Assembly: GCA_016714535.1 (NCBI GenBank)
Contig: JADKDR010000011.1
Location: 1-64,000, forward strand
Direction: 5' to 3'
Source of the DNA: Bacteroidota bacterium
GTDB taxonomy: Bacteria; Bacteroidota; Bacteroidia; AKYH767-A; OLB10
Length of the DNA: 64,000 nucleotides
Shown: positions 46,643 to 56,900 of the stretch, in pieces
Layout of the letters: every line of letters begins with the position of its first letter
Position numbering within the stretch: position 1 is the first letter of the stretch
The notes under the pieces: generated by a model
Seen by the model: only the letters and a program-made list of their open reading frames with translations
The model's database searches: none
What the model was told of the DNA's origin: nothing
Position numbers and translations under genes: made by a program

Positions 46643-47944
46643 TTAGTTGGGCAATGTAAGCATGAATTGTGTACCCTCATTTTCCTTTGATTCAACACTT
46701 ATTTGAATGTCATGAAAATGTGCAATAGTTTTTACAATGCTTAATCCAAGTCCAAAGCTATTGGATTCATTGGTGTTGAAGCGTTTAAATCGATCAAATA
46801 TCAGAGGTAGTTTTTCTTTTTCTATTCCTTTACCTGAGTCAGAAATAGTTAGATGTCTATCGCTTAGGATAATGGTAATTGATCCTTTTTCTTTATTGTA
46901 TTTTATTGCATTATTTACAATATTGTACAGCATTGTATGCAATAATGCATGATTGCCTTTTTCAATAGCATAGGGCTTAAGGTCAAGTTGTATCGTCAGT
47001 TGTTTTTGGTCGAGGCGTTCTTCCAGTTCACCTATTACCTCTTCAACTGTTTGTTTTACATCTACCGTTTCGTTGCGGAGGTATTGTGCATTTTCTATTT
47101 TTGATATCATAAGTAAGGCACGGATTATTTTGGTAAGCCGGCTTATTGTTTTCTGCGATTCGTAAATTTTTACCGCAGTTTCATCATCAGCTTTTCCTTC
47201 TGCCAAAATATTTTCAAATCGATTTTGCATGATGGATAGTGGAGTAAGTAATTCGTGCGATACATTGCCTATAAATTCTTTTTCATTGTTGAATGCCTTT
47301 TTAATATCGAGCATAAGCTCTTCAAAAGTATGATCCATGTAGCCAAACTCAAAAGTGCTGGTTTTAATGGGTTTTGGCTCATATTTTAATGGGTCGTTGG
47401 CATTTTTAAATTTAGTAACAATTTTATTAAATGGCCGCATTACCAGAGTTACAAAGCCTAAGTCTATAAAAAAAGTAATTACCAAAAAGATGCTAAAAAA
47501 AGGTAATCCGTACTTCATAAACGCGTTTTTTAATTCGGTTATACCCTCAATGCTTTCTCCTATATTTAATTCATAGAGTTGGTTGTCGTAAATAAACTCG
47601 GTATGTATTACACGGTACAAAAGTTTGTCACCTTCCACATCCCACTCTTCGGTTTTAAATGTTTTGGTGTTAAGCGGCCGACTCGAATTTTCAAGTGAGT
47701 GCACTTCTACAAACTCTTGTTTCAGGATGTTATAATCATCGTAGCTGCAGTCTTCTTCAATTATCTGTTGTAGTCCTCCTTTATTTATTACGCGCATAAG
47801 TTTTTCATAATGCACGTCCAATTGACGATCGATGTAATGATAGCTGATGGTTTCTATCAAAGGAGGTAAAACAATTGCAAGCACGCCTAGTATAGCCAGC
47901 TTGATTAATGCATTGTATATTGCAAATTTGAGCTGTAAGCGCAT
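46643..47944 (-). CDS. Membrane sensor histidine kinase
   Basis: The 433 residues hold two membrane helices (about 10-32 and 148-170) around a periplasmic sensor of roughly 115 residues. An HAMP-like linker, the HisKA box (EFIGNVSHELLTPLSIMQNR) and HATPase motifs N (MLYNIVNNAIKYNKEKGS), G1 (ISDSGKGIE) and G2 (SNSFGLGLSIVKTI) follow. It should phosphorylate the response regulator encoded 29 bp upstream. The stimulus is unknown. Confidence 0.94.
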   Translation of the reverse strand: MRLQLKFAIYNALIKLAILGVLAIVLPPLIETISYHYIDRQLDVHYEKLMRVINKGGLQQIIEEDCSYDDYNILKQEFVEVHSLENSSRPLNTKTFKTEEWDVEGDKLLYRVIHTEFIYDNQLYELNIGESIEGITELKNAFMKYGLPFFSIFLVITFFIDLGFVTLVMRPFNKIVTKFKNANDPLKYEPKPIKTSTFEFGYMDHTFEELMLDIKKAFNNEKEFIGNVSHELLTPLSIMQNRFENILAEGKADDETAVKIYESQKTISRLTKIIRALLMISKIENAQYLRNETVDVKQTVEEVIGELEERLDQKQLTIQLDLKPYAIEKGNHALLHTMLYNIVNNAIKYNKEKGSITIILSDRHLTISDSGKGIEKEKLPLIFDRFKRFNTNESNSFGLGLSIVKTIAHFHDIQISVESKENEGTQFMLTLPN

Positions 47945-47973
47945 AAGGTTAAAACTTATAATTGGAATTGAAA

Positions 47974-48654
47974 TTACTCTTGCAGGTTTACACGATAGCC
48001 AATACCGCGAACGGTTTCAATAAAATCGGCATTGCCACTACCTGCCAGTTTTTTACGTAAATTTTTTATATGAACATCGATGTAATTACTATCATAATCA
48101 TCTTCCATAACATCGCCCCATATATGTTCTGTAAGTTGCACACGAGTAAGTACTCTGTTTTTATTTAGGGTAAGATAGTGCAACAGGTCAAATTCTTTCT
48201 TGGTTAAGTTAACTAGGTTGCCATTGGCAGTTACGGTTCTGTTTTGTACATCCATATCAAATTCGTTAATCTTGATAACGATGTTTTTTAAACCATGTTT
48301 TCTGCGCAGTATAGCCTGCATGCGTGCATTTAATTCTGGCAATGAAAACGGTTTGGCAAGATAATCGTCAGCACCCAACTCAAGCCCCATTATTTTATCA
48401 TTTACTTCTCCGCGGGCTGTAAGCATAATGATGGCGCTTTCCACATTTTGTTTTTTACATTCTTTTAAAATTTCAAAGCCATTAATATCGGGAAGGTTAA
48501 CATCAAGTAGCACGAAGTCATAATTATTGACAAAGATTTTTTCAGTAGCTGTTTTTCCATTAAACGCTACATCGCAATTATAACTGTGCTTGGTAAGATA
48601 AATTTCTAATTCGTGCGAGAGGCTTCGTTCATCCTCAACTATTAGTACTGTCAT
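47974..48654 (-). CDS. OmpR/PhoB-family response regulator
   Basis: The 226-residue protein starts with a receiver domain: acidic pair ED in LIVEDERSL, phosphoacceptor Asp in FVLLDVNLPDINGF, Thr in IIMLTARG, and Lys in DDYLAKPFSL. A winged-helix DNA-binding domain follows (LTKKEFDLLHYLTLNKNRVL, DVHIKNLRKKL, ETVRGIGYRV). It pairs with the kinase just downstream. Its start is only 5 bp after the aminotransferase stop, so the three genes probably share a transcript. Confidence 0.95.
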   Translation of the reverse strand: MTVLIVEDERSLSHELEIYLTKHSYNCDVAFNGKTATEKIFVNNYDFVLLDVNLPDINGFEILKECKKQNVESAIIMLTARGEVNDKIMGLELGADDYLAKPFSLPELNARMQAILRRKHGLKNIVIKINEFDMDVQNRTVTANGNLVNLTKKEFDLLHYLTLNKNRVLTRVQLTEHIWGDVMEDDYDSNYIDVHIKNLRKKLAGSGNADFIETVRGIGYRVNLQE

Positions 48655-48659
48655 TATAT

Positions 48660-49844
48660 TTAGATTAATATTTTATTACAACTGTTAATTATGGTGCGGC
48701 AAGTATAGGTAATATTATCATTGGTGCAAGTTAGCGGAGGCGCTAACCTTAGCATATTTGGGGCGAATAGAAACCAGTCTGTAATTACGCCTTGCTCTAT
48801 GCAATGTTTTATGATTTGTTGATTTATCTGTTCACTTTCGAATTCTATAGCAAGTAATAATCCGAGGCCATGCACCGCTTTTATTAATGGATGCTTGAGT
48901 TGCTCGCATATCAATGCTTCCTTAAGTTTAATCTCGTTAAGGTTTATTTCATTTGCAATTAATTGCAAATTGGCTAGGGCAGCAGCACAACAAACCGGAT
49001 GCCCTCCAAAGGTAGTAATATGACCCAACACCGGATTGTGGCTTAGTTGCATCATGTGTTCATGGTTTGCAATAAATGCACCTATGGGCATACCACCACC
49101 CATGCCTTTGCCTAAGACGAGTATGTCCGGAACAAAATCGAATTGTTGAAAAGCAAATAAACTTCCTGTGCGTCCAAAGCCGGTTTGATTTTCGTCAAGA
49201 ATTATTAGTGTGCCAGTGTCTTTACATTTTTTAATAATGGCTGCCAAAAAATTCGGGTCAATAGGTATGCATCCGTTTTCTGCCTTTACTAGTTCTATGA
49301 AAATTGCTGCTGTGTCAGACGTTATTTTCCTGATCTCTTCTTGCTTGTTAAAGTGTAAAAAGTCAATACAGGGTAGGAGCGGAGCATAGCTTGCCGTAAA
49401 ATATTCACTGCCCATAAGGCTCATAGCTCCTTGCGTATGGCCATGATAGGATCGGTAGAAAGCTGCAAAGCGCGGTTTTCCAGTTACCCTTTTGGCCAGT
49501 TTCATTGATCCCTCAATTGCTTCAGTGCCGCTGTTTGTAAAATAGCAAGTGTTAAGTGTGTTAGGTAATACTTCTGTCGACGCCTCAGCCAATAGTACTT
49601 GTGGCGATTGTACATACTCACCATAAACCATCAGGTGAAGGTACAATTCGCATTGCTTATGTATAGCCTCAATAATTTTAGGATGACGATGTCCTACATT
49701 GCTTACGCTTATCCCCGAAATCATATCAAGATACTCCTTGCCATTTGTATCGGTAAGTGTACACCCCGAAGCATGGCTTATTTCAAGCATCAGTGGCGAT
49801 GGCGATGTTTGCGCTAGCGATTGTAAAAACTGGTGTCGAAGCAT
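48660..49844 (-). CDS. Class III (ornithine/acetylornithine-type) aminotransferase
   Basis: I use ATG 49,844, six codons inside a longer TTG frame. Motifs are FTNSGTEAIEGSMKLAKRVT, SYHGHTQGAMSLMG, ILDENQTGFGRTG and the PLP lysine in LVLGKGMGGGMPIGAF. The usual DEVQTG reads DENQTG here. The enzyme transfers an amino group using PLP, probably on an omega-amino or branched substrate. The family cannot be narrowed to one reaction. It is the first gene of a run with a two-component system. Confidence 0.9.
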   Translation of the reverse strand: MLRHQFLQSLAQTSPSPLMLEISHASGCTLTDTNGKEYLDMISGISVSNVGHRHPKIIEAIHKQCELYLHLMVYGEYVQSPQVLLAEASTEVLPNTLNTCYFTNSGTEAIEGSMKLAKRVTGKPRFAAFYRSYHGHTQGAMSLMGSEYFTASYAPLLPCIDFLHFNKQEEIRKITSDTAAIFIELVKAENGCIPIDPNFLAAIIKKCKDTGTLIILDENQTGFGRTGSLFAFQQFDFVPDILVLGKGMGGGMPIGAFIANHEHMMQLSHNPVLGHITTFGGHPVCCAAALANLQLIANEINLNEIKLKEALICEQLKHPLIKAVHGLGLLLAIEFESEQINQQIIKHCIEQGVITDWFLFAPNMLRLAPPLTCTNDNITYTCRTIINSCNKILI

Positions 49845-49998
49845 TGGTAATTTGTTGTGCAAAGGTGACTTTATTTTTTTAATTAACGTAAGTCAAACTC
49901 AGGCTGTTACCTAAATTATTGCTAAAAAATATTGGTTCAATCCATCAATGATTAAATATTCGTGCTGTTTTTTTAATACTTTCGTCATTCGATTTAAT

Positions 49999-50976
49999 AT
50001 GAATAGTCCCCGAAAAATTTTATTAGTACAAACAGCTTTTATTGGAGACGTTATATTAGCTACTGCATTAGTAGAAAAACTGCACTCCTGTTATCCTGAT
50101 TGTAAAATTGATTTTCTCGTAAGAAAAGGGAATGAATCTTTGCTTTCAAGCCATCCGCATATACATCGGGTTTGGTTTTGGGATAAAAAACAAAATAAAA
50201 TCAAAAATCTATTGTCTCTGATCTTATTAATCAGAAGGCAAAAGTATGATACCATTATTAATGCACATCGCTTTGCAAGTTCCGGATTAATATGCGCAAT
50301 GTCAGGAGCAAAGGAAAAGGTTGGTTTTGATAAAAATCCCCTGTCGATATTTTTTACCAGAAAGGTAAAACACAGTTTATATAATGGTTTGCACGAAACG
50401 CAGCGAAATCAAATGTTGATTGCACACTTTACAGATGATGAGGCTTCGAAACCGAAGCTTTATCCATCGGCAGATGATTTTGCATTTATTAGTCAATACC
50501 AAACTCAGGAGTATTGTTGCATGGCGCCAACATCGGTTTGGTTTACCAAGCAGTTGCCGCTTCCTAAGTGGGTTATGCTTTGCAATAAAATTAAATCCGG
50601 CACAATTTATCTGTTAGGCGCACCCACCGATTTTGAAGCTTGCGAGAGTATTCGTAAGCAATCAGAAAATGTAAACATTGTAAATTTAGCAGGTAAGTTA
50701 TCGCTGTTGCAGTCTGCAGCATTAATGCAAGGTGCCACCATGTGCTATGTAAACGATTCGGCACCCCTGCATATAGCAAGCAGCATGAATGCACCAGTAA
50801 CTGCATTTTTTTGCAGTACCATTCCTGCATTTGGTTTTGGCCCCTTAAGTACTAGTTCGCGAATTGTTGAAGCAACCATAAAACCTGAATGTAGACCTTG
50901 TGGCATTCACGGTTATAAACAATGCCCTAAAGGGCATTTTAAATGTGCGGAGGGTATTGAAATAGAATCGTTATAG
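49999..50976 (+). CDS. Glycosyltransferase family 9 (heptosyltransferase-like)
   Basis: The start is ATG 49,999 (MNSPRKILLVQTAFIGDVIL), the family's usual opening; a longer frame exists upstream. Other motifs are KVGFDKNPLSIFFTRKVKHS, CCMAPTSVWFTKQLPLPKWV, LLGAPTDFEACESI and the sugar-nucleotide site MCYVNDSAPLHIASSMNAPV. The enzyme probably adds a sugar to lipopolysaccharide core at the inner face of the inner membrane. The length of 325 residues is normal. Confidence 0.92.
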   Translation: MNSPRKILLVQTAFIGDVILATALVEKLHSCYPDCKIDFLVRKGNESLLSSHPHIHRVWFWDKKQNKIKNLLSLILLIRRQKYDTIINAHRFASSGLICAMSGAKEKVGFDKNPLSIFFTRKVKHSLYNGLHETQRNQMLIAHFTDDEASKPKLYPSADDFAFISQYQTQEYCCMAPTSVWFTKQLPLPKWVMLCNKIKSGTIYLLGAPTDFEACESIRKQSENVNIVNLAGKLSLLQSAALMQGATMCYVNDSAPLHIASSMNAPVTAFFCSTIPAFGFGPLSTSSRIVEATIKPECRPCGIHGYKQCPKGHFKCAEGIEIESL

Positions 50977-51074
50977 CAGATTCTAAGTCTAGCCAAAAAA
51001 GGATGTGGCACTTTTCAAAGGAGAAAATTTTAATTTCTTCCGAAGGTAATAAGGTTAACTTACCTTATAATAAG

Positions 51075-51435
51075 TGGAGCCGGTGGGATTTGAACCCACG
51101 TCCAAACAAGTTACCCGAAGGTTTTCTACATGCTTAGCACGCTATTGATTTTCGTCAGCCCTGGGATAGTGTGCACTCCAATAGACTGCTTAAGTTTCTT
51201 TATTTCACTTTGCTTCGAAACGGAGCAAAGCTATCCTCACATTGATGATGCCCAGACACAGCGCAGTAAGGAGGAGCACCGTGAAGGACATTGCTGATTA
51301 ATCTCTGATTAAGCGGCAAGAGCGAAAGTTGTTTCGCCATTTGAAGTTTTTGAAGGTTAGGATTAAAGTGTCACTCCTGCAATACACTGCATGCTTGCCA
51401 GCCGGTAAATCCCGCTGTCGAAACCTGTCGGCCCC
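51075..51435 (-). ncRNA. ssrA: Transfer-messenger RNA (tmRNA)
   Basis: On the minus strand the RNA begins GGGGCCGACAGGTTTCGACA and ends with the tRNA-like T arm GGGTTCAAATCCC and acceptor CGGCTCC plus discriminator A. Acceptor strands GGGGCCG and CGGCTCC pair with one G-U. The CCA is not encoded. The tag frame is at 51,312-51,338, encoding GETTFALAA, followed by TAA at 51,309-51,311. Bacteroidota tags are typically GETNYALAA or GENNYALAA. It rescues stalled ribosomes with SmpB. The length is 361 nt. Confidence 0.96.
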
Positions 51436-51509
51436 ATTTTTTTAGCATGGCAAAGGTAAGCCATCAAGCATAGTTATGCAAGCCTAAAGTTGTACTTGCG
51501 GTGAAGTAA

Positions 51510-52409
51510 TTAATATATCTTCTCCGAAGCGGTAAAGGTGAGGTTCTTAAACTCGTTTAATAATGTGTCGAAAAGCGCTTGCGCTTTTTGCGAAATAATT
51601 CGACCATCTATTTTGTTTACCGGTGTTAACTCGCCCATAGTTCCGGTGGTAAACGCAAAGTCGGCATTATAAAATTCAACCAGTGAAATATTTTTTTCTA
51701 CCACTTCAATTCCTGTTTTTTTGCAAATATCGAGAATGGTTTTTCGGGTTATTCCATGCAGGCAACTGTCGGCTGTTGGTGTAAATAATTTACCTTCGCT
51801 AAGCATAAAAATATTACACGCATTTGTTTCAGCCACGAATCCATGATGATCAAGCATCAATCCATCATCTGCGCCAGCAAGGTTGGCTTGTATTTTAGCA
51901 AGTACATTATTTAGCAGATTGTTGTGGTGTATTTTACTATCCAGAAAATTAGGATTGTTTCTTCTGATAGATGAAGTAAATAGCGATACTCCGGTTTGAT
52001 TATCGTAAACCGGTGATTTCCATTCGGCCAGCACGATGAGTGTACATCCTTTTTGGTTTAATCTTGGATCCATGCCGGAGGTTATCTTTTCTCCTCGTGT
52101 AAGCGTTAAACGTATGTGGGTATCCGAATGCATTTGGTTTGCAACCAATGTGTCATTAATTGCTTGGCGGATAAATTCTTCGGAAGGAATATTTTCAAAC
52201 ATAAGTGCATGTGCTGATGCCTTCAACCTGTTTAAGTGCATTTGTAGCTGAAATATTTTGCCATCATATACCCGCAAGCCCTCCCATACGGCATCTCCTC
52301 CTTGCACACTGCTATCGTATACAGACACCCGGGCCTCATTACGTTCATATAATTTATTACCGACAAATATTTTTATGTTCTCATTTTTTGGATTAAATTT
52401 TTGTTTCAT
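51510..52409 (-). CDS. Class IV (branched-chain-like) aminotransferase
   Basis: This 299-residue PLP enzyme has VSVYDSSVQGGDAVWEGLRV, IRLTLTRGEKITSGMDP, the PLP lysine K159 in FLDSKIHHNNLLNNVL, GFVAETNACNIFML, LHGITRKTILDI and FTTGTMGELTPVNKIDGR. The fold is that of branched-chain and D-amino-acid aminotransferases. The sequence is especially close, from memory, to the C-terminal half of a plant protein whose N-terminal half resembles the gene upstream. It overlaps that gene by ATGA. In the NRPS operon it may supply or process an amino-acid substrate. Confidence 0.92.
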   Translation of the reverse strand: MKQKFNPKNENIKIFVGNKLYERNEARVSVYDSSVQGGDAVWEGLRVYDGKIFQLQMHLNRLKASAHALMFENIPSEEFIRQAINDTLVANQMHSDTHIRLTLTRGEKITSGMDPRLNQKGCTLIVLAEWKSPVYDNQTGVSLFTSSIRRNNPNFLDSKIHHNNLLNNVLAKIQANLAGADDGLMLDHHGFVAETNACNIFMLSEGKLFTPTADSCLHGITRKTILDICKKTGIEVVEKNISLVEFYNADFAFTTGTMGELTPVNKIDGRIISQKAQALFDTLLNEFKNLTFTASEKIY

Positions 52410-53125
52410 ATTTCAATGGCATTAGATTTTAATAAATAATAATCGTGCAAGCACTTTTCAAGAAGTGGTACGTATTTTTTTTCGAGTTTAGGTATAGGTG
52501 TTTCAGCATAGTGTAACCCTGTTGATTGATGTACATTTTCGTACCAATGTTTTGCCCAAACGCCATCTTCCGGCCTTGTTCCAGCCTTCCAGTGCAGCAT
52601 GTTTTTATCAAAAGGAATTTGCAATTTATTGCACAGGATAGTTAGTGCCTGTTCAGGATTTTTTATCAGCGTGTCAGAGTCAATTGTTATTAACGGTTGC
52701 TTATTTTCTTTTAAATAGTCAAAGATTTTAACCAAGGAATTAAACCCCAAATCATCTTCCGATACGTTTGCAATATTTTTTATGTATGAATTAATTACTC
52801 GTGCTGGATGCCTGAGCAAAAGAAAATTTTTGCATGATAGTAAAAAACTCAAATCGAGATGAAGCAAATGATGGCTCATTTGCTTAAATATCACATACGG
52901 TTTATCGCTTGCCGGATGAAGTATTTGATCAACTACTTGGTTTCCATCTGTGGATTGCGATTTCAACACTTCTTCGCAGCCGGGATGTTGCAAACCTGTT
53001 GTATGAAGGTAAAATGCATATAAAGGTTCATCTACCACCAGAGTATCTGTCCGTTGAGCAAACGAATACATGAGCGCAGTTGAGATATTGCGTGGCCCTG
53101 ACCACATGTTTATTTTTTCACTCAT
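52406..53125 (-). CDS. Sulfotransferase-like P-loop protein
   Basis: I use ATG 53,125 (MSEKINMWSGPRNISTALMY), which overlaps the upstream stop. The N-terminal SGPRNISTAL resembles the 5'-phosphosulfate loop of sulfotransferases. FLLLRHPARVINSYI fits the 3'-phosphate-binding region, and KAGTRPEDGVWAKHWYENVH is a distinctive late block. It could transfer sulfate from PAPS, but activity is not shown. It is followed with a 4-bp overlap by the class IV aminotransferase. The pair matches the two halves, in the same order, of plant branched-chain-aminotransferase-like proteins. Confidence 0.85.
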   Translation of the reverse strand: MSEKINMWSGPRNISTALMYSFAQRTDTLVVDEPLYAFYLHTTGLQHPGCEEVLKSQSTDGNQVVDQILHPASDKPYVIFKQMSHHLLHLDLSFLLSCKNFLLLRHPARVINSYIKNIANVSEDDLGFNSLVKIFDYLKENKQPLITIDSDTLIKNPEQALTILCNKLQIPFDKNMLHWKAGTRPEDGVWAKHWYENVHQSTGLHYAETPIPKLEKKYVPLLEKCLHDYYLLKSNAIEI

Positions 53126-53892
53126 AGTTTTGATAATTCTTTTTCCAGCCAAACATTAGCATCCAGATAGTGGATGGGAGTGTTAGTTGGATGACAAACA
53201 CTAAGCCAGCAAGACCACAGGCGCATGGAGTTTATATGGTATAGTGTCCCGGTTATTTTATCCGCATGGAATTGCTTAATTCCATCAGTCATGTTTAATA
53301 AGTTTAAGCCAGAAAAAACTCCAAGTCCGGTAGCTTTTAGTAATGATTCTTTTCGACTCCAAAATTTAAAAAACTGCTCAATTGAGAATGGGGCTTTTTC
53401 CTGTTCAATAATTTCTATTTCATCTACATGATAGTTCTTTTGTATAAAGTCAGTAAAGTCAAAAGATTCTCTTACTTGTTCAACATCAATACCAACTTCC
53501 TGATGCGAATTAATGGCTACACAAACGGTATCATGCGAATGCGATAAGTTAAAATGCAATTTTGCATTTAACAAAAGAGGCTTATTATTGGGTGTAAAGT
53601 CAAACTGCAAATCTGCTGGACTTAAATTTAGTACAGAAGCAAGCAACAATCGTTTTAAATTATGAGCATAAACAAATCTGCTGCGATCTTCAACTTTACG
53701 AAAACGCAACATGCGCTCCTTTTCATTATTTGATAAATGTCCTGTTAAATTTTCGGGTACTAGTTGTAAGTCTTTAATTTTAAAAATTGCTAATGCAGTT
53801 TTCCCTTCTATGTGGTAAGGCATTAAATCATTTTCGAGGCGGGGTAATGCCTGTGTTGAATTATAGAAGAAAGCCGAATTGGAATTTTTCAA
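53122..53892 (-). CDS. 4'-phosphopantetheinyl transferase, Sfp type
   Basis: The 256-residue protein has FNLSHSHDTVCVAI, the metal site VGIDVEQVRE and the catalytic FFKFWSRKESLLKATG. It moves phosphopantetheine from CoA onto the carrier domain. It is encoded 11 bp after the NRPS gene and overlaps the next gene by ATGA, so it very probably activates the carrier domain of that NRPS. Confidence 0.95.
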   Translation of the reverse strand: MKNSNSAFFYNSTQALPRLENDLMPYHIEGKTALAIFKIKDLQLVPENLTGHLSNNEKERMLRFRKVEDRSRFVYAHNLKRLLLASVLNLSPADLQFDFTPNNKPLLLNAKLHFNLSHSHDTVCVAINSHQEVGIDVEQVRESFDFTDFIQKNYHVDEIEIIEQEKAPFSIEQFFKFWSRKESLLKATGLGVFSGLNLLNMTDGIKQFHADKITGTLYHINSMRLWSCWLSVCHPTNTPIHYLDANVWLEKELSKL

Positions 53893-53903
53893 GCAGACAA
53901 AAA

Positions 53904-56900
53904 TTACTTTTTATAATCATCAATAGATTTTTGAAGTGCTTTGGCTAGGCCTGCTACATAAGGATATTCGAAAATGCTATTATGCCCTCCTTCAACCATG
54001 TCAACTTTGCACCCACCCTGCGCATATTTTCCCCATCCTAAATCCTGATCGTAATCAATTCCATAAAATCCATCAATAGCGCGAAATAAAACGACCTTAC
54101 CTTCATACGGTTGGAGTTTGTAATTTTTTAAGGCTATGTAACATGCATCTTCTAATTCATTAAAGTAAGAAGCACTATCGGCACCAAACTTTTCTTGTAT
54201 TTCGTTTTTGTCAAGTAATTCGTCTAATTCTTTTCGTTCGTCAGGTTGCAAGATCATTTTGTTTTTAAGGTAACTGATATTGTCACTCAACGAATTTTGG
54301 CTAATGGCTTTTAGTCTATTGATAGCCCGTTTGCTTCGTATAAATAATTCGGCCACTTGTTTTTGAACAGGTGCCATGAATTCGGTTTTGGTAGCTGCCT
54401 CGGCATCAAACAATGCAACCAAACCAACGGCTTTATTCATCGCTGTAAGTTGCTGTGCAATTTCGTAAGCAAGGGCTGCGCCAAAACTTCCTCCACCAAT
54501 ATAATACGGGCCCGATGGTTGTACTTTTAATATTTCTGCAATATGGTATTTTGCCATTTCGATAATATCGTAAAATGGTTTATCAATTCCATTTAACCCT
54601 TTAGCTTGTAAACCATAAACTGGAATTTCATCATCCAGCAATTTGCCAAGTGCATAGTATTTAAAAACATTACCGCTTACTCCGTGTGCAAAAAACATGG
54701 CAGGGCGATTGCCTGTTTCACGAATTGCGGTAAGGCTGCGCCATACATCTTCTTCGGGCGCGTTGGGTTTTTCAATTGAAACAACATTGTCAATAACATT
54801 TGCCAGTAACTCGATGGTTGGGTGGGTAAATAAAATTGCCAACGGTAGTCGCTTTCCTGTCGACTTTTCTATTTCAATCATCAGTTTAACAGCCATGAGC
54901 GAGTGTCCACCAAGATCAAAAAAATTATCATTGCGGTTTACTTTCGATAATTTTAATAGTTCACTCCATATAGCTGCAATTTTTTGCTCTGTATTCGTTT
55001 TTGGTTTTTCATCACGTGTTTCGGACTTTATAGCTTTTATTTCCGGTAGCGATTTGCGATCTATTTTTCCTGCAGGTGTAAGCTTAAATTCGTTTAACCA
55101 CATGTAGCCTGCCGGCATCATATACGCAGGGAGCCTGGCTTCAAGGTACTTCTTAAGCATATCAACTTTGGCTGTTGAACTTTGCTTAACCGATTTGTTG
55201 GTTAATACTTTTTTAGTTGATGAGGCTAGGGGAAGCGAATAGTGTTTGCCATTTTGTAAATTGGAAAAAGGTATAAAGACTGCATCAAATTTAGCTGACT
55301 CTTGTTTTGAGTCGAAATTTATTTTCAAAAAATATTCGCGTGAATCAGCCAGGCGTTTCAACTCTTCGTAGCTTACTGCTTCTTCGGTTTTCTGATATAG
55401 CTTTTTTAAATCTTTTAAAAGGCTTTTTTCGTTTGCTAGTTCGGCAAGGTTGCGAGCTTCACATTCTTTCATTACCGCATCGCAGGGAATATCGCGCATT
55501 ATCTTTATTTCAGTGATGAACTGCGAAAGCAATAAGTTTATGCGTGTCTTGTTTAGTATGTCTTTACGATAATTTAGTTCGCGCAACGTTACATCGCTTT
55601 TAGAAGTGGAGTTATCAAGCCATGCATGAAAATAATATTTTGAAACTGCAGGGATTGCATTAAAGTTAGCATGGCATTCCACATGGCCAACAATTCCGAA
55701 TTTTTCACGATTTAATTCAAACCATTCACTATCCAACTGCAGCAACGAATTGTTTTGCTCATCTATCTCAATTTGTTTTTTAACTGAACTTAATGTAGCA
55801 TCTATGGTGCTTTTTTCGATGCTTCCAAAAAAATTACCTAGTTTCGAAAGCGAATTGCTTTTTATGTTAAGTATAAGCATAGCTCCATCATTGGCAAGCA
55901 AACCCGACATGGTTTGAAGAAGGTATATCAGTTTGTCTTCGCTTTCTAACAATGATGTTATACTATCTAAAATTACAAGGTCATATTTTTCATTAATCTC
56001 GGCCATTGCGGTAGTATCAAATTGCCGCACATTAAATGGAACGGCACTTTCTGCATTGAATTCCGAATAGCTTTCGGGCAATGAGTCAAAAACGAAACCA
56101 GCATAAGATGAGATTTCATTTTTTAGCTTGCTATAAAGCCATTCATGACCATTGCCTATGACACAGATGCGAGGCTTTTTGAGTAAGCGCAAATAATGCC
56201 GCACAGTAACAAACGATTGTTTTTGTAATTCGCGAATTTGATTGAGCCTAGCTGTATTTTTATGCTCACTAGTATAGTAACTAAGTAATGAATCAATGGA
56301 ATGAGAAGTGTTTTCATTTGATACTGCTAGGTTTAGTTTGGGGGTCACGTACGCATAGAGATTATTTTGGCCAAGGGCATCTTTGCGAGCAATAACAACG
56401 CTTTGGCTCACGTCAGGATGCGCACTTAAGAGGGTTTCTATTTCGCCTGGCTCAATACGGTAACCACGAACTTTTACCTGAAAGTCGGCACGCCCAGTAT
56501 ATATCAAGTTGCCCGAAGAGTCGTACTTGCCTTTATCTCCGGTTTTGTATATTAATGTAAGACCGCTAAAGTCAAATGGATCTGCTATGAATCTTTCGGC
56601 AGTAAGTGCAGGTTGCTTATAGTATCCACCTCCAACACCAATACCTCCAATATATATTTCGCCTTCAACACCAACCGGTACACGCTTCATGTTAGCATCA
56701 AGCACATAAATCAGTGTGTTGTCAATTCCTTTGCCAATGCGCACAGGTGCACTCTCGTTGCCACGCAAAGGCGCTATTTCATAAAACGCGCTCCACACAG
56801 TGGTTTCGGTAGGGCCGTAAACATTGATAAGGCGCCCACACTTTTGCGATAGAAAGGTTGCAAGGTCAACCGGTAGTGCCTCGCCACCACATAAAATGGT

